Counted from the first letter of the stretch, positions 17,599 to 27,301 are shown. The stretch: 64,000 bases of DNA from Paenibacillus uliginis N3/975 (GCF_900177425.1 NZ_LT840184.1:5763787-5827786), one strand, 5' to 3'. The notes: generated from the sequence alone by a model not told the origin. Numbers and translations are program-made.

Positions 17599-17835
17599 TC
17601 ACGTCCAAGCCCATAAAAAGCCATCTCGGTCCCATGCAATCCGGCCACCGTGCAGCTTCCGAAAAGCCTTTTTCACGTCTTTGGACAAGGACGAATTTCC
17701 GTTCTCGTTCACAAATACAAACTGTTCTCCGAAATGTGCCTTTACGTACTCTATGGCATCCTCTTGCCGCAGCGTTCCTGTAAATTTGATTTCCTTCACC
17801 ATCCACTCTGCGACTTCCTGTGCTGTCACTTCCAT
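17599..17835 (-). CDS. DUF6953 family small protein
   Basis: A 78-residue protein beginning MEVTAQEVAEWMVKEIKF and ending AWDRDGFLWAWT. Pattern and length agree with DUF6953. The ATG at 17835 has GGGAGG 8 bases upstream; a GTG nine bases earlier overlaps the ribosome site and is less likely. The fold looks like a small alpha/beta domain with a winged-helix-like N-terminus. Function is unknown. It is flanked by long AT-rich gaps. Confidence 0.7.
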   Translation of the reverse strand: MEVTAQEVAEWMVKEIKFTGTLRQEDAIEYVKAHFGEQFVFVNENGNSSLSKDVKKAFRKLHGGRIAWDRDGFLWAWT

Positions 17836-18172
17836 GAGGATCACCTCCCTGCAATAGTCCTACTCTCGATTAATTACATGATACCTTATTTCATTAAGCA
17901 ACACATTAAATTAAATTTATTAAATTATTAAGACCTCTCTTACCATTTAATTTCATAAAAAACTTCACAGAACCCCCTCCTGCTTTTACTCTTGCACTTT
18001 CCGCATTTGAGTTGAATCACAACTTTTTATAACACACTGAGAAGTATTTACTTATCCCTATTAATGGGAATCGCGAGGAAGTAGGACCTCCCGTTCCAAT
18101 TAACTGATCATGCAGAAAACCACTAAACCTGATGTTTAGTGGTTTTTTGATAAATAGATCGGACTGACGTGG
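17836..18172. other. 337-bp AT-rich gap, with one possible 20-codon reading frame
   Basis: The minus strand has AGGAGGGGG followed by GTG at 17968 and a 20-codon frame (VKFFMKLNGKRGLNNLINLI) ending at 17906. It may be a leader peptide or chance. Otherwise the gap contains promoter DNA and the terminator at 18118-18146. Confidence 0.3.
18118..18146. terminator. Terminator after the FAD oxidoreductase pseudogene
   Basis: AACCACTAAAC/GTTTAGTGGTT is an 11-bp perfect stem with a 5-base loop. The T run is stronger on the plus strand, but the only gene ending here is the minus-strand pseudogene. Confidence 0.65.
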
Positions 18173-19730
18173 TTAAACCGCATGAATGGATGGCCACTTC
18201 AGCTCAACACCGGCATTCACAAGAATGCGCTGCAGTGCTTCCAAATGCTCCGGCGTATTGCGGACATCTCTTGGCTTGTTCTGGTGCTCAGTACAGTAAG
18301 CTGCCAGGTAGCCCGCCGATTCCCCGATATCCCATTCTACGGGATGCAGCCGGTAGCAGCCATTCGTAATATGGGTCGTGCCGATATTCTTGCAGGCGGC
18401 AATCAGGTTGTTCACCCGAACCGGAATCAGACTGCCCAGCGGAATTTCGAACGGCAGACTCGATATATCGATGTACGTCCGCAGCCCTGTGCTTGGGTGC
18501 AGGTCGATCCGATAGCAGCCAACGCCCACGGAATCGAAGAAGTCTTCCGCTTTCCCGTCAGGTCTGTAGTCCGCCGCAACATGCTGCTCAAGAACGGTAA
18601 ACTCCGCTTTAATTCTGCGGGACTCACGGATATATGGCATTTTGGCAAACCCGTCTGGTGTGCCGGCAATGTCCGGCCGCAAGCGCAGGCCAGGATAGCC
18701 CTTCCCTCCATCCGGACGCGGTGCTTCGGTCTGCATCCAATACAGGAGTGACAGACTCAGTTCTTTCGCCCGGGCAAGATGCTGCTCCCTCTCTTCCGGC
18801 GTTACATCAATAATTGAGCCCAACCAGTAGTCATTCGCCGGCCAGTTCACCACCGTTACGTTACTATCGAAGGTTCCCTCCACGAAATTTTCCCGGTTCA
18901 CCAGCTGTCTGTAATTCCAAAGCGAGAACGACTTTCCGTCCGGGAATAGACTATATGTGACAGGCTCCAGTGTATGCGGTACAAGTCCAACCCAGCTGAG
19001 CTGTTTATCCGGCCAGAAATCCGCTTGATATTCCTTCCAGAAATCGTACCCACTAGGCTGTTCAATCGTATGATCCTCGCCCTCGCAATAATCCATCACG
19101 AAGCACCAGGTCAGTGCTTGCATATCCTGTGGATCTGCTTCGCCAGGTAGCGCATGAGGCTCGCCTGTCTATTTCATGGATTCCGAACCGGTTACGTATT
19201 CAACACCCGCCAGAGGAAACAGATCGCCCTCTTCCGTTGCATCCAGTATATAAGCACCGGACAATATGACAATTTCTCCCGTATCTTTGTTCTGTACATG
19301 AACAGCGGTGATGTCATCGCCTTGAGTGTCCGCCTTGACAGGTACATGCTCCGTCAAGACAATCAGCTTGCCGCTATGAATATACGGAGCCATCATGTCC
19401 CGAAGCACCTCCAGTGCTGCTCTTGGCTCATGGGCAACGGCGCTCACCATCGCGCTGCCGGGGTTAAAGTGTATCGCATCGCGGGATTCTGGTGTGACCG
19501 GAAAGTTATCTTTGTAATAATTCCGGACCCGGGTGCGGTACTCCCGATAACTGGCTGTGGATCCAAAACGCTCAATCCAAGGATGTTCGTCTGGAGGAAC
19601 CACTTGACTCGTAATCTGTCCGCCAAGCCAGTCGGTCTCTTCCGTCAGGATGACATGTTTACCGGACTTAGCTGCCGCCCAATCCGCCGCCAATAATGAT
19701 AATATCTGCATTGCGATGATGCATTTGCAC
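18173..19730 (-). pseudogene. FAD-dependent oxidoreductase, broken by a deletion and a nonsense codon
   Basis: The gene starts at GTG 19730 behind GGAGG and encodes an FAD_oxidored-type enzyme with the dinucleotide-binding motif ADIIIIGGGLGGS. Immediately after this the frame ends. A different frame continues with AAAKSGKHVILTEETDWLGG, so about 17-20 bases encoding the usual CAAALA helix seem to be missing near 19665-19690. A second lesion is an in-frame TAG at 19166-19168 (ESMK-stop-TGEPHALPGEAD), after which the same frame runs uninterrupted to 18173. Such enzymes often oxidise sugar-derived substrates beside importers like the one here. It is the last gene of the importer operon and probably inactive. 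Confidence 0.8.
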
Positions 19731-19791
19731 TAACACCTCCGTATCCACTCCGCAAGAAGTTTCGTAGCGGAGTGAGTAGCTTTTACCAACC

Positions 19792-20026
19792 TTATAAGTT
19801 GAACTAAGATAATTCTTACCAACTACAACGGAGAAGGCGGAATCATTCTGGAGAAGCGAGCGGTCGCCCGAAAGCTTTTCATAGGAAAGCTCGCACCGGA
19901 AGCATAAGCTGTCCCTGGATTTTAACAATTACATCAAAATTTAGAAGAAATCCGGAGACAACAGCGATTGGAAGAATGATCCGCATACGTAGTGATGAAA
20001 AGCTGAAAATTTATAATTCAACTTAT
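19792..20026 (+). repeat. About 235-bp non-coding repeat element with terminal inverted repeats
   Basis: The segment is bounded by ATAAGTTGAA (19794-19803) and its inverse TTCAACTTAT (20017-20026). It holds no open frame. Two internal blocks, 19826-19846 and 19976-20004, recur side by side in inverted orientation at 63846-63900, showing that this is a dispersed element. The right end overlaps the stop codon of the neighbouring dehydrogenase gene. It resembles a MITE or other small non-autonomous repeat; no target duplication was established. Confidence 0.55.
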
Positions 20027-21021
20027 TTACCATATTTGAAGACCGTACCCATAATCGTCGAAGAAGGCCCGTATTGATCGTAAGCTTCCTGCGCGCTTTC
20101 GAACGGAATAATCCGGGAAATAAGCGACTTCATGGAAATCCGCTTTTCTGCAAGGAGCCGAATGTATTCAGCAACATTTCGTCCTTCCGTCCAGCGTACG
20201 AATCCAATCGGGTAGTCTTTATTTTCCAATTCATAGCCTGTGTCATACCGTCCCGGCCCTCCGGCCCGAGATATAAGAACCTGCGCCTCTTTACCGAACA
20301 TGAGTCCACGGGAGAAATTCATCGTCAGGTCTCCAACGATAACGATCTTTCCTTTATTACGGATCCATTTCAGAGAGGAATTGATCAGTTCTTCTCCCGA
20401 ACCGCTTGCGCACAGAATAACACTATCGGCTCCATAGCCACTTGTGATTGCAGCAATCTGATTCTCGAGCTCTTCTTGGCTGTCGTACACATGATCAATC
20501 TGCTGCTTCATACTTAAAACGCGTTCCTTGTTCAGGTCATAACCGAACACCTGATTCGCAGCGGCTGATGATATTTGTGCAATGATTTGGCCCAAAATAC
20601 CAAGTCCTACGACTACGGCCGACTCACCGAAACGGAGATCCGCTACGCGTAAAGCGTGAATAGCAATCGCCCCCAGACCTGCAAAAGCAGCCTCTTCGGG
20701 ACTTACATGATCGGGCACAACAGCCGTCAAGTTGGATGGTACAGCAAGTTCTTCGGCATGGCGCACATAGGGTGCTCCATAGCAAGCAACTCGCTGACCA
20801 ACCTGCAGACCAGTCACCTGCTCACCAATCTCTACAATAATTCCAACAGCACTATAACCAATAACGACCTTCTGATCGGACGCCATTTTAATGATCGACA
20901 TTTCGGTCCCAGGACTGATAGCGGAATATTCGGTACGTATTCTTACATGCCCCGCCGGAAGGGATGGCCTCTCTGTATTTGTTATCAAAACCTTCCCGTG
21001 CTGCGCAGCAATCGCTTTCAT
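20023..21021 (-). CDS. Alcohol dehydrogenase-like (zinc-type MDR) oxidoreductase
   Basis: A 332-residue medium-chain dehydrogenase/reductase. It has a GroES-like N-terminal domain (VRIRTEYSAISPGTEM, GYSAVGIIVEIGEQV) and a Rossmann domain with VVVGLGILGQIIAQ. The structural-zinc cysteine loop of classical alcohol dehydrogenases is absent, so it belongs to the short, BchC/sugar-dehydrogenase-like branch. The ATG at 21021 follows AGGAGGGAG; the frame is open further up into the regulator gene but lacks a ribosome site. It lies 22 bp after the AraC regulator gene, in the importer operon, and probably oxidises the imported compound. Its stop overlaps the repeat element. Confidence 0.8.
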   Translation of the reverse strand: MKAIAAQHGKVLITNTERPSLPAGHVRIRTEYSAISPGTEMSIIKMASDQKVVIGYSAVGIIVEIGEQVTGLQVGQRVACYGAPYVRHAEELAVPSNLTAVVPDHVSPEEAAFAGLGAIAIHALRVADLRFGESAVVVGLGILGQIIAQISSAAANQVFGYDLNKERVLSMKQQIDHVYDSQEELENQIAAITSGYGADSVILCASGSGEELINSSLKWIRNKGKIVIVGDLTMNFSRGLMFGKEAQVLISRAGGPGRYDTGYELENKDYPIGFVRWTEGRNVAEYIRLLAEKRISMKSLISRIIPFESAQEAYDQYGPSSTIMGTVFKYGK

Positions 21022-21043
21022 ATATGGCTCCCTCCTATCCACC

Positions 21044-23281
21044 CTAGTTTGCGGTTTTCTTGCGATATTCGCTTGGTGACACGCCACAATATTTTTTGAA
21101 CGTTGTTGTAAACGTCGAAGAGTTCGTATATCCTGTCTTTTCGCCAATTTCGGCAATGCTCAGATCGGTATTTTTAAGATATTCTCTGGCATGAGACAAC
21201 CGCACCTTATTCAGGTACTCCACGTAGTTCACACCAAAGGTCTTTTTGAAATAGTTCGAAAAATATTTGGAGCTCGTATCCAGCACCTCTGCCATATGAT
21301 CCAGATACAGGTTTTCCATGTAATGAAGCTCAATGTATTGGGATATGAACGCCGGGTTCAGCTTGCTCTTCGGATCGTAGTTCCTCATAGCCGCAATCCG
21401 CCGCAACCCATCCATCAAGAGAGCACGGATTTCCTGATAATTAAAGGCATCGTGCAGCTTCCCGATAAATTCCGTTTCGATTCGGAACAGTTCTTGACGG
21501 TTCTCTTCCGAAGCATTGGTCTGTCTGAGCATAATGAAAAACATCGTTTGTGCAATATGTACCATCTGGTGATGATGAATGCGCAAGGATGCATTCTCCT
21601 CAATGATAGTATCGACAATGTCCATGGCTTCGTCTGTTTTGCCGGTCATCAGGCAGTTCGACAGCTTCTCTAACTGTTGGAGAGGAAAATGAATGTCCGG
21701 GACAAATCGGATCGCCTCCGTATCTGTCACCCACTCTTTCGTGTTGACGTTTCGGTATAGAAATCCGTTCTGGATATCCTGATAGGCTTCCTGGCAGTTG
21801 CTGATTTTGGACTCAAACGCCCTGCTGACGCAGCCCCAAACTCTGAAAGAGGTAAAGGTATCCCCTTTGGTTTGCAGTATATAACTCTCAAAACTCTTCA
21901 GTACTTTTTTCCGATCCGACGGATGTTCAATCCCAATCAGAACGAGAAATTGAAGATGGTCCTCATGGAACACGACCGCATGATCTATACTCTCCTGCAC
22001 GCCGGCTTCGATTATTTCCGTAATTTCTTCTACCGAGAGATCAGTCTGCTCTCCCGCACCTTCCTGCGGAATTAATTGTATAGCTGCCATCACAAAGTGT
22101 CTGCACTGAAATAAATAGGCGTACTGGTTCTGCATCTGCATTTCGTATTCTCTCGAATGCGCATACCCGTCTAGTGCCTGCAGAAACACACCTCGGCGTA
22201 TTTCCTCGTCTACCAGATTCATTTGGCTTTTAAGAGATTCGTTCTCCCGCTGCACCTTTAGAATTCCACTGTGAATTTTAACAAAGTCATTCCCTTTTAC
22301 ATTGGATCCTCCGAGTTGCAGCAAAATGTTTTTGACCGGTCTGTAAAGATAAATACTCAGAAGAACGGACAATACAACAGCCAGCAAAATCGCCCCGTAC
22401 ATGATCCAAAGGTTGGCGTTTGACACGGAATCGATGTTTTGGAATTTGTAAGGAAGCTTGTTGATATAAATAAATCCGTTAGATTCGGATTTGTAGAAAT
22501 TGTACTCATAATTCTCACGCGTCAGAGACGCCTCACTGGACGGATTGAAATAAACATCATTCAATATGTCAACCAGATCAAGGTCCTTCTCTGTGCTGAG
22601 TATGACATTGCGATTTGCATCCAGTACGATCAGGGATGCCCCCGGAATCATCGCCTTTAAATTAATACTGTTCAGCAATTTATTCACGTCGATCAGGACC
22701 ATTAATTTCTTATTAGACATCTTGATTTTACTGCTGTCCACAGCGACAATCAGATTACGTTTATTTGCTCCGTTAATATCAGAGTACACTTCGGCCGGAA
22801 ATACGGTGAAATCGTGATCTGACCTGATAAAGTTATTCCAGAATCCAGAATTGTATTTACCGGTCGTATATTTCCGGTCGAAAAGTACTTCCATACTGCT
22901 TGTTCCCTGGGTTGTTATTGCCAGGTTGTAGTCATAAGTGATGATCGCATCTTCCACAAAGTCCAAAGTGGAGACCATCCTCGCCAGACTGTCCTGCAGG
23001 GAGATAACCTTCTCCATATCGTTCTTGCCTTCACTGTCGCTGATCTGTCCGTAAGGTAACGCATGAATGTTAAACATCAGGTTGTTAATCGATGCAAAGC
23101 TGGAGTCAAACGACTGGATGATATTTTTGATGACCATCCTGTTGTTTTCCGTGACTTTCTCGTAAATTCCGGTAATTGAATTCTTGTAGACCATATAGTT
23201 GAATATAAACATGATGCCGACGACCAGCTGTAGAGCGAAAAAAATCTGAAGCAGCCCTCTATTAGCGATCAATCGATTCAA
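21044..23281 (-). CDS. Membrane-bound AraC family regulator (YesN type)
   Basis: A 745-residue protein. Membrane segments at about residues 10-30 (LLQIFFALQLVVGIMFIFNY) and 294-315 (LWIMYGAILLAVVLSVLLSI) bracket an extracellular sensor of about 260 residues. A cytoplasmic region follows, and the C-terminal 100 residues form two AraC helix-turn-helices (LDHMAEVLDTSSKYFSNYFK and IAEIGEKTGYTNSSTFTTTF). Such one-component sensors usually read an extracellular sugar and activate the adjoining ABC importer. The start is TTG 23281 behind GAGGTGATCC. It sits inside the importer operon, between the permeases and the dehydrogenase. Confidence 0.85.
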   Translation of the reverse strand: MNRLIANRGLLQIFFALQLVVGIMFIFNYMVYKNSITGIYEKVTENNRMVIKNIIQSFDSSFASINNLMFNIHALPYGQISDSEGKNDMEKVISLQDSLARMVSTLDFVEDAIITYDYNLAITTQGTSSMEVLFDRKYTTGKYNSGFWNNFIRSDHDFTVFPAEVYSDINGANKRNLIVAVDSSKIKMSNKKLMVLIDVNKLLNSINLKAMIPGASLIVLDANRNVILSTEKDLDLVDILNDVYFNPSSEASLTRENYEYNFYKSESNGFIYINKLPYKFQNIDSVSNANLWIMYGAILLAVVLSVLLSIYLYRPVKNILLQLGGSNVKGNDFVKIHSGILKVQRENESLKSQMNLVDEEIRRGVFLQALDGYAHSREYEMQMQNQYAYLFQCRHFVMAAIQLIPQEGAGEQTDLSVEEITEIIEAGVQESIDHAVVFHEDHLQFLVLIGIEHPSDRKKVLKSFESYILQTKGDTFTSFRVWGCVSRAFESKISNCQEAYQDIQNGFLYRNVNTKEWVTDTEAIRFVPDIHFPLQQLEKLSNCLMTGKTDEAMDIVDTIIEENASLRIHHHQMVHIAQTMFFIMLRQTNASEENRQELFRIETEFIGKLHDAFNYQEIRALLMDGLRRIAAMRNYDPKSKLNPAFISQYIELHYMENLYLDHMAEVLDTSSKYFSNYFKKTFGVNYVEYLNKVRLSHAREYLKNTDLSIAEIGEKTGYTNSSTFTTTFKKYCGVSPSEYRKKTAN

Positions 23282-23343
23282 TATGGATCACCTCTCTTGA
23301 TGTCCCTTCATATTCACCATGTTATACCCAAGCGAGCTTTACG

Positions 23344-24216
23344 TCACCCTTTTTCAGAACCGAGCATAACGCCTTTGGCAAAATACTTTTGCGCGAAAGG
23401 ATAAAGCAGAAGAACCGGAATCATCGACAGAACGATCGTTGCGTTCTTCATAGCCTGCGGAGCCAACGCGGCGGCGTCGACGAGATTCGTGTTGTTGCTG
23501 CTGTCCGCAAAGATTAGCATATCCCTCAGAACTACCTGAAGAGGATACATCTTCGCGTCGTTTAAATAAATGAGCGGAATGAAAAAACTATTCCAATGGC
23601 CCATAAAGTAGAACAGTCCAATTGAAGCAAGCGCCGGTTTTGAAAGCGGAATCACGATCTGGAACAGAATACGGTATTCCGATGCACCATCCACCACAGC
23701 AGCTTCCCGAAGCGATTCCGACATATTCTCATAGAAACTTTTTAAAATGATCAATTCAAACGTCCAAATGGCATTTGGCAGCACAAGCGCCCAGACGGTG
23801 TCAATCAGACCCAACTCCTGAACGATGAGGTAGTTCGGAATGATGCCGGGGTTCAGGAACATCGTAAGAATGATGGCCAGCAAGAAAAATTTTCGTCCAA
23901 AGAAATCCTTACGAGCTAGCGGATAAGCTGCAACAGCCGTAAACAACAGATTGATCGTTGTTCCAAGTGTTGTATAGAAGATGGTGTTTAAATATGCGCG
24001 TGGGATCCGTTCATCATGAAGCACCTGCGAATACGCATCCAGGTTGAAGCCTTTCGGGAACAACGTTACCGTGCCTTGCAGAACGGATGCCGTGTCGCTG
24101 AAGGAAACCGCCGTAATATAAATGATTGGATACAGGATAACGATCGAGAGACACAGCAGGATGATCCCGTTGACGACAGAGAACAGCGAGATGTTTTTCA
24201 ATTTTTTGGTTACCAC
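23344..24216 (-). CDS. Carbohydrate ABC transporter permease (LplC/YtcP type)
   Basis: A 290-residue membrane protein with six hydrophobic segments and the EAA loop EAAVVDGASEYRILFQIVIP that docks the ATPase. It is the MalG-like half of the importer. The start is GTG 24216, inside the last codons of the partner permease (7-bp overlap), with GGAGG 9 bases upstream. No ATPase gene is in the operon, so a shared MsmX-type ATPase is expected. The carried sugar is not evident from sequence. Confidence 0.88.
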   Translation of the reverse strand: MVTKKLKNISLFSVVNGIILLCLSIVILYPIIYITAVSFSDTASVLQGTVTLFPKGFNLDAYSQVLHDERIPRAYLNTIFYTTLGTTINLLFTAVAAYPLARKDFFGRKFFLLAIILTMFLNPGIIPNYLIVQELGLIDTVWALVLPNAIWTFELIILKSFYENMSESLREAAVVDGASEYRILFQIVIPLSKPALASIGLFYFMGHWNSFFIPLIYLNDAKMYPLQVVLRDMLIFADSSNNTNLVDAAALAPQAMKNATIVLSMIPVLLLYPFAQKYFAKGVMLGSEKG

Positions 24217-25178
24217 AGACCATTCCCTCCGATCTTTTTACTCAGGAAGTTCGAGGAGAACAGCAGTACCATGGCTACTACGGCTTCGAACAGTCCGACG
24301 GCCGCGGCATAGCTGTAGTTGGCCTCCAAAATACCTTTCCGGTAAACGAAGGTAGAGAACACGTCCGCCACTTCGTACGTCATCGGATTATAGAGCAAGA
24401 GAACCTTTTCATAACCGATACGCAGCATCTGGCCGGTCTTCAAAATGAACATGATGATGATTGTTGGCATGAGGGCCGGAATTGTGATTTTAAAAATCAT
24501 ATGGCGCCGCTTGGCGCCGTCCACCTTGGCCGCTTCATAAAGCGAAGGGCTGATGCCTGCAATGGCCGCCATGTAAACAATTGCTTCATATCCGGTATTC
24601 GTCCAAATGTCAGAAGCGATATAAACGGGACGGAACCATGCCGGATCAATCAGAAAATATGTTTTCTCAAAGCCTATTAAAGCAAGCAGCTGGTTGATAA
24701 TCCCATTGTTTGGCGACAGGAAGTCAATCAGCATACTGCTGATGATAACTACGGACAGGAACGAAGGTAGGTAGCTGATCGTCTGTACCGATTTTTTGAA
24801 CCATTTGAGCCGTACCTCGTTCAGCAGAATAGCTAGAATGATCGGAAAAGGGAATGAAAAAATGAGCGTGAGCACACCTAAAGTAAGGGTGTTCTTAAAC
24901 AACAGCCAGAAATCCGGACCAGTGAAAAAGTTGGTGAAATGTTTCAAACCGACCCACGGGCTTTCCATAATACCGGTAAATACGCTGTAATCCTTAAAAG
25001 CAATAAGCATGCCGTACAAAGGTCCATAACGGAAAATCAGATAAAATAAAAAGCACGGAATAAACAGGATCAGCAGCTGTCTGTCGCGTTTCATATGCTG
25101 AAATGCCGTTAGCTTGCGACCTGCACCCGCCTTTTTGGGTGGTCTTGCCTTGCTTGTTTCTATGCCGGCGCGTGCCAT
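24210..25178 (-). CDS. Carbohydrate ABC transporter permease (LplB/YteP type)
   Basis: A 322-residue permease with six membrane segments and the EAA loop EAAKVDGAKRRHMIFKITIP. It is the MalF-like half. ATG 25178 was chosen for the AGGAGG upstream; the extra 13 residues before it in the open frame read into the intergenic hairpin region. The N-terminus carries a basic, Pro/Lys-rich tail (KARPPKKAGAGRK). It is co-transcribed with the lipoprotein gene 97 bp upstream and overlaps the second permease. Confidence 0.88.
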   Translation of the reverse strand: MARAGIETSKARPPKKAGAGRKLTAFQHMKRDRQLLILFIPCFLFYLIFRYGPLYGMLIAFKDYSVFTGIMESPWVGLKHFTNFFTGPDFWLLFKNTLTLGVLTLIFSFPFPIILAILLNEVRLKWFKKSVQTISYLPSFLSVVIISSMLIDFLSPNNGIINQLLALIGFEKTYFLIDPAWFRPVYIASDIWTNTGYEAIVYMAAIAGISPSLYEAAKVDGAKRRHMIFKITIPALMPTIIIMFILKTGQMLRIGYEKVLLLYNPMTYEVADVFSTFVYRKGILEANYSYAAAVGLFEAVVAMVLLFSSNFLSKKIGGNGLW

Positions 25179-25275
25179 AATGTTGCCTCCTTTAGATGAT
25201 GAGCAGCACCCGGCCAAGACCGAATGCTGCTGTCACCCTATTATTACCAATCAATTTGCAGCAGGGCTGCTGTTA

Positions 25276-26886
25276 TTATTTTGTGGCTGCGTCAAAACGC
25301 TGTTGGGCGGCGTTGAAAATCTCGGCCATCTTATCGGCACCTTGTTTAGCGGCTGTTTTTTGCCACTCAGCCCATTTTGCGTCCCCGTAGTTTTTGTTCA
25401 GAACATATTTCGAGTTGAACTCGTTGGAACTTTTCTCAAGATTGACCTGAAGCTCGGCAAGTATAGCGGATTCGGCATCCGTAAAATTCAATACCGGATC
25501 CAGCGGCTCGAAGCTGTTCGCATTCATGCGTTTGTCTTGGGCTTCCTGTTCTTTCTCAGTGAAGTTGTAATAAACACTACGTCTGTCAGGGTTTAGGTAC
25601 ATGCCTTCCAGCCACAGACCGTATCTGTCCTCCAGCACACTGATATCAACCAAAGGAACGTCGGTCAGCTCTGGATATACGACTTTGTCGCCCTCCATTT
25701 TGAATGTTTCGCCTTCCACACCCATAGTGACAAGCGTAGCGCCAGATGGGCTAGTCAGGTAATCCAGCAACTTCAGGGCAGCTTCCTTTTTATCATTATT
25801 CGTTACAGCAATACCAAAGCTGGCATCAATTTTTGGAAGACTCATGCCGTTACCTGCTGGTCCGACCGGATTCCCGTATCTCAAATCGTATTTAGGATTC
25901 GTGTCTTTAATTTGGTTGTAGAACATGTCAAGACGTCCGATCCAGTCGTATGTTACAAACGCTTTATTACTTGTTGTCATTTTGGACGTCCAGCTTTCCT
26001 GGGTATCGGTCAGGAATTCAGGATCCAGCAATCCTTCATTGTAAAGTTTTTTCATGAAGTCCAGCATCTCTTTATGTTCAGGTTGAATGCTTGCAAACTT
26101 CCAAACCTTAGCGGATTCATCATAATACATCGGATAGTTTGTACCGCTGATTCCCCAGCCGTACGACCACTCGCGAAAAATAAATTCTTTGTACTTGGAA
26201 GCGTAAGGATAAGAATCAGGGTACTTTTCTTTCAGTGCTTTCAAAGCCTGGTAGAATTCATCCGTATTGGTCCATTCTTTAATGCCCACTTCGTCAAAAA
26301 TATCCTTCCGGTACATAAAACCATGGTTTACATCCCGGTTCAGGTTGTGAATCGGCCACGAATACAAATTCCCCTCCTCGTCGCCGTAAGAGGAAAGCAC
26401 CCATGGGTTTTCTTCCATGTATAATTTCTTGAAGTTCGGAAGCATATCGACATACTCATTAATGGCTACAACGGCTTTTTGCTTGCCAATTTTCTTCAGC
26501 TCATCCGGAAAGAGTCCGTGAAAAATATCCGGCAGTTTACCCGAAGCCACAACCACTCTTATTTTGTCTTTGTAGGTTGCCTTGGAATAGGCCTGGAAGT
26601 CAACGGTAATCCCCGTACGCTTCTCGATTTCTTTGGCGATGAGCGAAGTGTTGATATCGGTTTTGTCACTCGGCAGCATCCAAGTGATTTTGGTTGGTTT
26701 GTCAACCAACGGCAGTGTCAAACCACCTGTATCTCCATATTGGTTAGGATCTGCCGGTGTTGTCGTTTCTTTAGGTGGGGTTTCTGTGCCTTTTTCAGGA
26801 GTGGCCTCTTTTCCTCCGCCACAAGCAGCAAGAAGCGATGCAAACATCGTTAAAACCAGTGCCATACTAAACCACTTTTTTGACAT
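25276..26886 (-). CDS. Extracellular solute-binding lipoprotein (LplA type)
   Basis: A 536-residue lipoprotein with a signal peptide and lipobox LLAAC (Cys22), then a Gly/Thr/Pro-rich linker and a large family-1-type sugar-binding domain (ITWMLPSDKTDINTSLIAKE). The length is typical of the LplA/YtcQ group that captures oligosaccharides or complex sugars. It is the first gene of the importer operon. A cre-like site lies about 240 bp upstream. The small hairpin GCAGCA/TGCTGC in the 97-bp gap to the permeases may stabilise its mRNA. Confidence 0.88.
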   Translation of the reverse strand: MSKKWFSMALVLTMFASLLAACGGGKEATPEKGTETPPKETTTPADPNQYGDTGGLTLPLVDKPTKITWMLPSDKTDINTSLIAKEIEKRTGITVDFQAYSKATYKDKIRVVVASGKLPDIFHGLFPDELKKIGKQKAVVAINEYVDMLPNFKKLYMEENPWVLSSYGDEEGNLYSWPIHNLNRDVNHGFMYRKDIFDEVGIKEWTNTDEFYQALKALKEKYPDSYPYASKYKEFIFREWSYGWGISGTNYPMYYDESAKVWKFASIQPEHKEMLDFMKKLYNEGLLDPEFLTDTQESWTSKMTTSNKAFVTYDWIGRLDMFYNQIKDTNPKYDLRYGNPVGPAGNGMSLPKIDASFGIAVTNNDKKEAALKLLDYLTSPSGATLVTMGVEGETFKMEGDKVVYPELTDVPLVDISVLEDRYGLWLEGMYLNPDRRSVYYNFTEKEQEAQDKRMNANSFEPLDPVLNFTDAESAILAELQVNLEKSSNEFNSKYVLNKNYGDAKWAEWQKTAAKQGADKMAEIFNAAQQRFDAATK

Positions 26887-27128
26887 TTCTGTTCCTCCCT
26901 AAATTGATCATGCTTAATAATAAATGAAAATTTGTACTGGATACTTTTTGAGTAACCCCCGTCATTTCATTCCAACAACTCATAAAACTTTAGAATTATA
27001 TCTGAAATTCTATCGAGCTGCCCCCTTTCTTTTGTCGAGCCATCCCGCACTGTTTTGGTCGAAATACATCAAATGTACAACCGCCCATATTTGATTGCGA
27101 GATTCAATTTTTCTACCCACCCACATCA

Positions 27129-27142
27129 TAAAAGCGCTTTCA
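27129..27142 (-). promoter_or_regulatory. Candidate cre (CcpA) site of the importer operon
   Basis: The minus strand reads TGAAAGCGCTTTTA, one mismatch from the CcpA consensus TGWAANCGNTNWCA. It lies 243-256 bp before the lipoprotein start codon. Carbon catabolite repression of a sugar importer would be expected. Confidence 0.4.
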
Positions 27143-27267
27143 GTTTTGGTAAAGAATCGTATTTCACCAACCTGTTGTTTCCTGCTCTGTTTTTAATCAA
27201 AAACACAAAAAAAGGCTATGTATCAAGGGTTTATAGCGTGTAGAAAAATCTAAAGAGGTAGAAATAC

Positions 27268-27301
27268 AAAAAAACAGAAGGGATTTCATCGTGAAATCCC
27301 T
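27268..27301 (-). terminator. Terminator of the 34092-27426 operon
   Basis: AGGGATTTCA/TGAAATCCCT is a 10-bp stem with a 3-base loop. On the minus strand it is followed by a T-rich tract. It lies 125 bp after the isomerase stop codon. Confidence 0.75.

Noticed and set aside
17579..17854. 91-codon minus-strand frame over the DUF6953 gene
   Set aside because: A different frame of the same DNA. The DUF6953 frame has the ribosome site and the known family pattern.
18182..18751. Plus-strand frame of 189 codons opposite the FAD oxidoreductase pseudogene
   Set aside because: It mirrors GC-rich codons of the decayed gene and has no ribosome site or family similarity.
19668..19928. 86-codon minus-strand frame upstream of the FAD oxidoreductase
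   Set aside because: Only its last 20 residues (from GTG 19730) belong to the enzyme. The rest is read-through of the repeat element and promoter.
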